Below, piece after piece: positions 59,561 through 64,000 of a stretch of DNA of 64,000 bases. Position numbers and translations under genes: made by a program. Source of the stretch: Varanus komodoensis (lineage: Eukaryota > Chordata > Lepidosauria > Squamata > Varanidae); contig NW_025335922.1 in the NCBI RefSeq assembly GCF_004798865.1, positions 8,161,858 to 8,225,857 on the forward strand, given 5' to 3'. Numbering within the stretch: position 1 is the stretch's first letter; every line of letters begins with the position of its first letter. Below the pieces are notes generated by a model. The model searched no databases. It was not told where the DNA came from and was given only the letters and a program-made list of their open reading frames with translations.

Positions 59561-60110
59561 TTGTTTTGCATGTCCCTTCCTTCCTCCCCCCTCCCTCTTC
59601 CTCCTCCTCCTCCTGGAAATTCATTTCATTTTGAAATTTGCAATAAATAAAGTAAATGGGGGGAAAACAACACAGGACACAATCCTACGCAGGTTGACAG
59701 AAAAAGGCTATGTAATCTGGGTCATACCGGGAGCTGTTGCCTTCTTTGCATCTCAGTTTGCAAAGGATTGTTCCTTTAAGTTAAATGATAGATAGCAACC
59801 TACAACTCATTCTGTTTATAAACTTCTATTTGCCTTTTGCTAAAATTCCTCTCCTCTAACACAGAGCATGAGTAAGTTTGCAGTGAATGTTCCTTGGGTC
59901 TTTTGTTAATCACACCATTTAGAAATAAAACATTCAATTATGTGGAGGTCAAATTACTGCAACTTAGGCCTCCAGTTTAATATTTCTAAGCATCTGTGAG
60001 AGCTGGGACAAAGGTTAAAGTGCACGTTAGAGGTTATCTCTGAAGATACTATTTCATTCCGAGGAATTGCCCATGTTAAATTATACTCCACTCAAAAGTT
60101 CTTGCCAGCA
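59561..60110. other. Upstream flank, nothing recognised
   Basis: A CCT-rich run lies near 59585-59611. No element recognised. Confidence 0.4.
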
Positions 60111-60114
60111 CAAT

Positions 60115-60190
60115 CTCTTGCACATTGATGTTTGAGAGCAAGTCCTCTTAAGTTCAATGCACTTACTCCCAGGCAAGTCCCAGAAGGAGC
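60115..60190. repeat. TGCAATCCTA-type palindromic element, partial
   Basis: GTCCTCTTAAGTTCAATGCA and CTTACTCCCAGGCAAGTCCC match the core of the family. Confidence 0.5.
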
Positions 60191-61370
60191 GCGGCTGGGA
60201 TCTGCTTGAAGCAAGAGAAGAAACTCAGTGATTGATCCCGGGCACTGCATCTTCCCTACCTGGTCTTGAGCCTGAAAGACTGAGGGAAAGGGTGAGTGCA
60301 GGGAGGGTAAAGTGTAAGCAAGAACAGTTTTTGACATTGTACACCACTGTTACCTGTTGCCTGGTGCATCTGTAAAGGCATCAGCCTCAGCTTCCAAAGG
60401 TCTGGCCTTAGGGAGCCAACATAGTTAACTCTGATCTTAAGCCAGTAGGATGTTTGGTCCTTGAACAAAAGTTTGAGTCATATGACATAGCAGAAAACAT
60501 TTATTAAAATAACAGCCTGCTTCAACCCCTGTACAGCGAACCCAAGTGCATCCATCAGCGGCAGCAAATGTTACAAATGCACGAGAGAGGCAATCATAGC
60601 AAAGGCTTTTGGAAACAGAAATATCCGAGAAGCAAATGGTGTGTGACCTGCAGTCCCTGGTGATAAAGGTCCAAAGGCTGCTTCTCACTTGCCAAGTGCA
60701 CTTAGGAAGGAGAGACTAGCTAGGAAAGCAAGAGTGCCCTTAACTTTCCAATTCTAGCCTTGGTCTCCATTGCCCTGAAGTTCCTGCTCCACAGATCCTG
60801 ACTCCCCTACCCAATTTTTGTGTGAACCTCTGTGTCTAATTGAAAGACATCAACCCTTTGAGGCCATTCACAGCTCAAGACTAGGTGACCTGCAGGCCTG
60901 CTGGCCTCCCCATGTTGCCTATGCCTAAACTAAGCCTGGGGTGGGGGTTAAGCCCTCTGTGGATGACTTCACAGGGCAAAGCACACACTCTGAGCGCATT
61001 TGTTTCTCTGCTGAAGCGCCACGTGAATGATCCACTGTGGGGTGTTGAATGGGACCCGACTTTACAACAGGAAAAGCTTGCACACCGCAAAGTGGCCCTG
61101 AGCTGAGTTAGGAACCAAGGAACCCGTGGAGCTGCCCGTGTCTCACTTTGTTCACATGACATCCCATCCCTGGAGGAAGCCATGAAAGCTTGGTGGGCCA
61201 GATAGGGAACCTCTGCAAGCCAGATCAGTTCTGCAGGCCACAGATTCCCAACCCTGCACCAAGATCTTCCATAGAAAATTATTTTGCTGCCTCCACTGTC
61301 AGAATTATGGCAGGTGACTTCTGGGAACAGGTGGGGAACTTTATCTTGCCCCAAGCTAGTACATCATCTA
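60191..61370. other. Upstream flank, nothing recognised
   Basis: A 157-codon minus frame (60881-61354) has no recognised family. No element recognised. Confidence 0.4.
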
Positions 61371-61374
61371 GGGT

Positions 61375-61455
61375 GCAAACCTATCCAAGTTTGGGCAGAA
61401 AAACTGTCTTAGCTGCATAAGATTGCACCCTAAGCATATGATCCTATGGCCTCCC
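61375..61455. repeat. TGCAATCCTA-type palindromic element, decayed
   Basis: GGTGCAAACCTATCCAAGTTTG and GCATAAGATTGCACCCTAAG are inverted ends. Confidence 0.5.
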
Positions 61456-62200
61456 AATGTTGGAGGGGGCATAGGATTAATTCAGAACCCCAGCTCCGAG
61501 GTTATGCAGCCTCAGAACTGGGATTGCATAAGCCAAGCCTTCCTCACAACCAGCATAGAAAGATCCATACCAGCTGTCTCTGCAAGGATACAACTGGGCC
61601 CCGGAGGGGAGGGGACGAGTCTGGGACAGATGGTTTAGACCACGTTGAGATAACGCCGCAGCCTCCTTCCTGGCACATTACCAAAGTGGCCAAATCCACC
61701 ATCTGGATGAAATGCATGGCATGAGGTGCCATGGGAGCAGGGACAACTGCCCCTGCAGTTCACTCTATGCACTGGATCCATGGAAGCCTCCAAGCTCAGA
61801 GGTTTGCATCTGCCAGCAGTACAGGGCATTGGGCTGCGGCCTTAAATGGTCTTGCCTCTGCTCATAGTTCTTCTTTCCCTCTGCTTGACACTTTTTATTT
61901 CTGATGGGTCAGGCCAAGAGATGGAGCATCTGGTTCTTTGCTCAGAATGGCTGCAAATATATGAAGTGCTGTCCAAGGATGGCAGGTGCTGATCCACCAG
62001 GCACAAGAGTCAACATCAGACCCATGGCAACTGTCTTTCCGTTGTATTCGCTGGCAGCCAACATGAGATGGCGGGAGGGCCAAGTGCAGGCGTACTGCTG
62101 ACGAAGGGCTTCTTGACTCAGAAGAGAACATGGCAGGATATAAAGCTGATTAATAAAGAAATATGGACCCATCCTGCCCCACTGAAAAACAGTACAAGAC
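61456..62200. other. Upstream flank, nothing recognised
   Basis: No element recognised. Confidence 0.4.
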
Positions 62201-62201
62201 A

Positions 62202-62425
62202 AACATAGAAACAGAGTGGGTCAGAAAGGGTCTCCTAGGCCATCTAGTCTGACCCCCAGCTCCAGCCGGCTCCACTCATGACATGCCTACCATGTGCATG
62301 TCCAGCCTATCGCTAAACACCCTCACCAATGGGGCTTCAACCACCTCCCATGGAAGCCCATTCCATACCCTAGGGGTCAGGAAGTACTTGCTGGCATCCA
62401 CCCTAAATCTTGCTTCCCAAGACAT
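62202..62425 (-). mobile_element. CR1-like LINE 3' end, reversed
   Basis: ACATAGAAACAGAGTGGGTC, CCATCTAGTCTGACCCCCAG, AATGGGGCTTCAACCACCTC and CCATTCCATACCCTAGGGGT form a clear reversed CR1 3' end, longer than its relative at 35645-35830. Confidence 0.85.
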
Positions 62426-63005
62426 AATGGCATTAAAAACAGCCTTCTCCAAAACTGGTACCCCTAGAGGTTGGGGCTACAGTTTCCATTAGACGCTACC
62501 TGCAGAGGTGTAGCCAACGCATCTGGAGAGCACTGGACTGGAGGAGGCAGTATTAAAACCCCTCCTCAGGAACTATCCAATGGCCTTGGCTTTCGTAACT
62601 TCCTTGGATGGCGGGTTTTATTCTGTGCTTGAGGAGATGATTGAACTAGTTTGACAAGGCATTGGAGGAATAGCCTGGCCACCTAGGCAGCCACCATGCC
62701 CAAGTGATCAATGTCATAAGATACAGCCCCAGGTACTCTTCCTTTCACCACTGCATAGCAATAGCTTGGGACAAATGTCTTTGCCAACAGAAACTACATC
62801 TCAAGGGAACCAAGCTGGAAAAAGCTGCACTGCAGTTTATGCTGCAAGAAGATCTAATCTGCATTAGAAATGTAACATTTTTCACATTCCACAGAATTAC
62901 AGTGACTTAAAAACTATTCGGTGCTGCAGCCTCTAAACACATGTGTTACTTGCAATCTTATCCTACCTGATAGGTGGGTTATTGCTGCTGCTGATTTTTC
63001 TGTAT
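62426..63005. other. Upstream flank, nothing recognised
   Basis: No element recognised. Confidence 0.4.
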
Positions 63006-63009
63006 CCAT

Positions 63010-63165
63010 CCTTCCTCCAGAGACCTTAGACGGGACTCATGGCTTCCCACAAAGATTTTCATTCTCACAACAGTCCTATAGACTAAGTGACACTTACTGA
63101 CCCAATGTCACCCTGTGAGCTTCATGGGGATTTGAACCTGAGTCTACAAAGCCCTCACCTGACTT
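63010..63165 (-). repeat. MIR-like SINE, decayed
   Basis: TCACAACAGTCCTATAGACTA, CCAATGTCACCCTGTGAGCT and GGGGATTTGAACCTGAGTCT. Confidence 0.65.
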
Positions 63166-64000
63166 TCTCATGGCCTCCCTACACTGGCTGTGTGTAATAC
63201 ATACAGTGTGCCAGGTGTGAGAAGGTTTGAGTGACTGAAAGCACCATCCCATGTATGTTTAGGCAGGAAAAAAGTCCTCAGTTCCCAGCATGCCCCAGCT
63301 AGCCATGTTGACTAGGGAATGCTGGAAGTTGTAGTACTTTTTTCTGCTTAGCGTTCATTGGATGATGCCTTAAGCTGTTCTGACTTCAGAGATGTTGGGG
63401 CGGATTTCCAAAAACAGGGATTACTGGTGGCTGGGGGCAGGGGGAAGGGGTGACACAGAGTGTGAATATCTATCTTGAAAGCAGCAAAGAAAGAAAGATG
63501 AAAATTCTCTCCCAAGCTTTTGGACGGATGGCAGGCAGGCAGCTTTTGAGATGGAGAGATGAGTCTCTAGACAGCACTTGGAAGGTGTTTAGAACGAATG
63601 ATGAAGGGAGTGCAGATAAAGTTGTGTGTGTTGGTGTGGTAATAGGAGGGGAGAAGCCATAGTGTTTGGGCCATGTTATCAGAAATCATTAATCCTAATA
63701 GCCTCAGTTTCTTAGGTAAAGCAAACACGTGAAGCAAGAGCAGGAAACGTATCCGACCAAAGGGCCACGAGATCCTGGCCAGAGTCAAAGGCTATTGGAC
63801 TCAGAGATGTGAGGCAGTCAAGGATGGGAAGGGAAAGGACTGGGGCTGTATGCAGATGTTCAGCTCAAAATGTACCCCACAAGGCAGCACTTGTCTAAAT
63901 CTGCAGTTTTGCAGGCCACTTAAAAATTGCCGGCTGTCTCCGCAGAGTCCTGAATGCACTTTGTTTTCCCTTCAGTGCCAGCATTGTCATCAGCATCCAA
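63166..64000. other. Upstream flank to window end, nothing firm
   Basis: A short CCCAGCATGCCCCAGCTAGC...GGGAATGCTGGAAGTTGTAG palindrome lies at 63283-63337. No gene recognised. Confidence 0.4.

Noticed and set aside
60881-61354. 157-codon minus-strand open frame
   Set aside because: No recognised family, and the plus strand is open over the same stretch.

Overview
The window comes from a vertebrate nuclear genome, most likely a squamate reptile (lizard or snake). The evidence is a spliced vertebrate gene with a CpG-island promoter, set among L2-like, CR1 and L1 LINE pieces, an RTE-BovB-type derivative, MIR-like tRNA SINEs and many small palindromic DNA elements. This mix, especially L2 copies with (AAAT)n tails next to BovB, is typical of squamates. 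The species is an inference only.

One protein-coding gene is clear: the 5' part of KDM7A (JHDM1D), on the minus strand. Seven coding exons lie at 25536-25705 (exon 1, start codon), 9493-9578, 6420-6537, 5770-5930, 3463-3604, 1226-1412 and 544-706. Every junction has GT/AG sites and the reading phase is continuous (170+86+118+161+142+187+163 nt, 342 codons plus 1 nt). They encode the PHD finger and the first part of the JmjC demethylase domain, including the iron-binding HxD pair. The exon with the third iron ligand and the C-terminal half must lie to the left of the window. A GC-rich promoter and CpG island spans about 24.6-26.65 kb.

Introns (0.5-26 kb): they hold an internally deleted Tc1/mariner-type transposon (4161-5141), a 2.3 kb L2-like LINE copy (13690-16015), shorter L2 and CR1 ends, an RTE-like tail, MIR-like SINEs and AT-rich or simple repeats.

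Upstream flank (26.65-64 kb): I find no convincing coding gene. It is a mosaic of old repeats. The most informative are a 714 bp TA-flanked element with an L2 tail nested inside it (39238-39951), a 267 bp BovB-type element with a near-perfect 12 bp target-site duplication (35332-35598), a duplicated unnamed 200 bp unit (32.3 and 34.3 kb), four copies of an unnamed TCCTCTATTTGAA-type repeat, and L1 ORF2 C-terminal scraps at 50.5 and 59.0 kb.

No retrovirus, LTR element, Polinton, CRISPR array, tRNA or rRNA gene was recognised. I found no evidence of a new multi-gene system; the interest lies in transposon structure and in the KDM7A 5' end.
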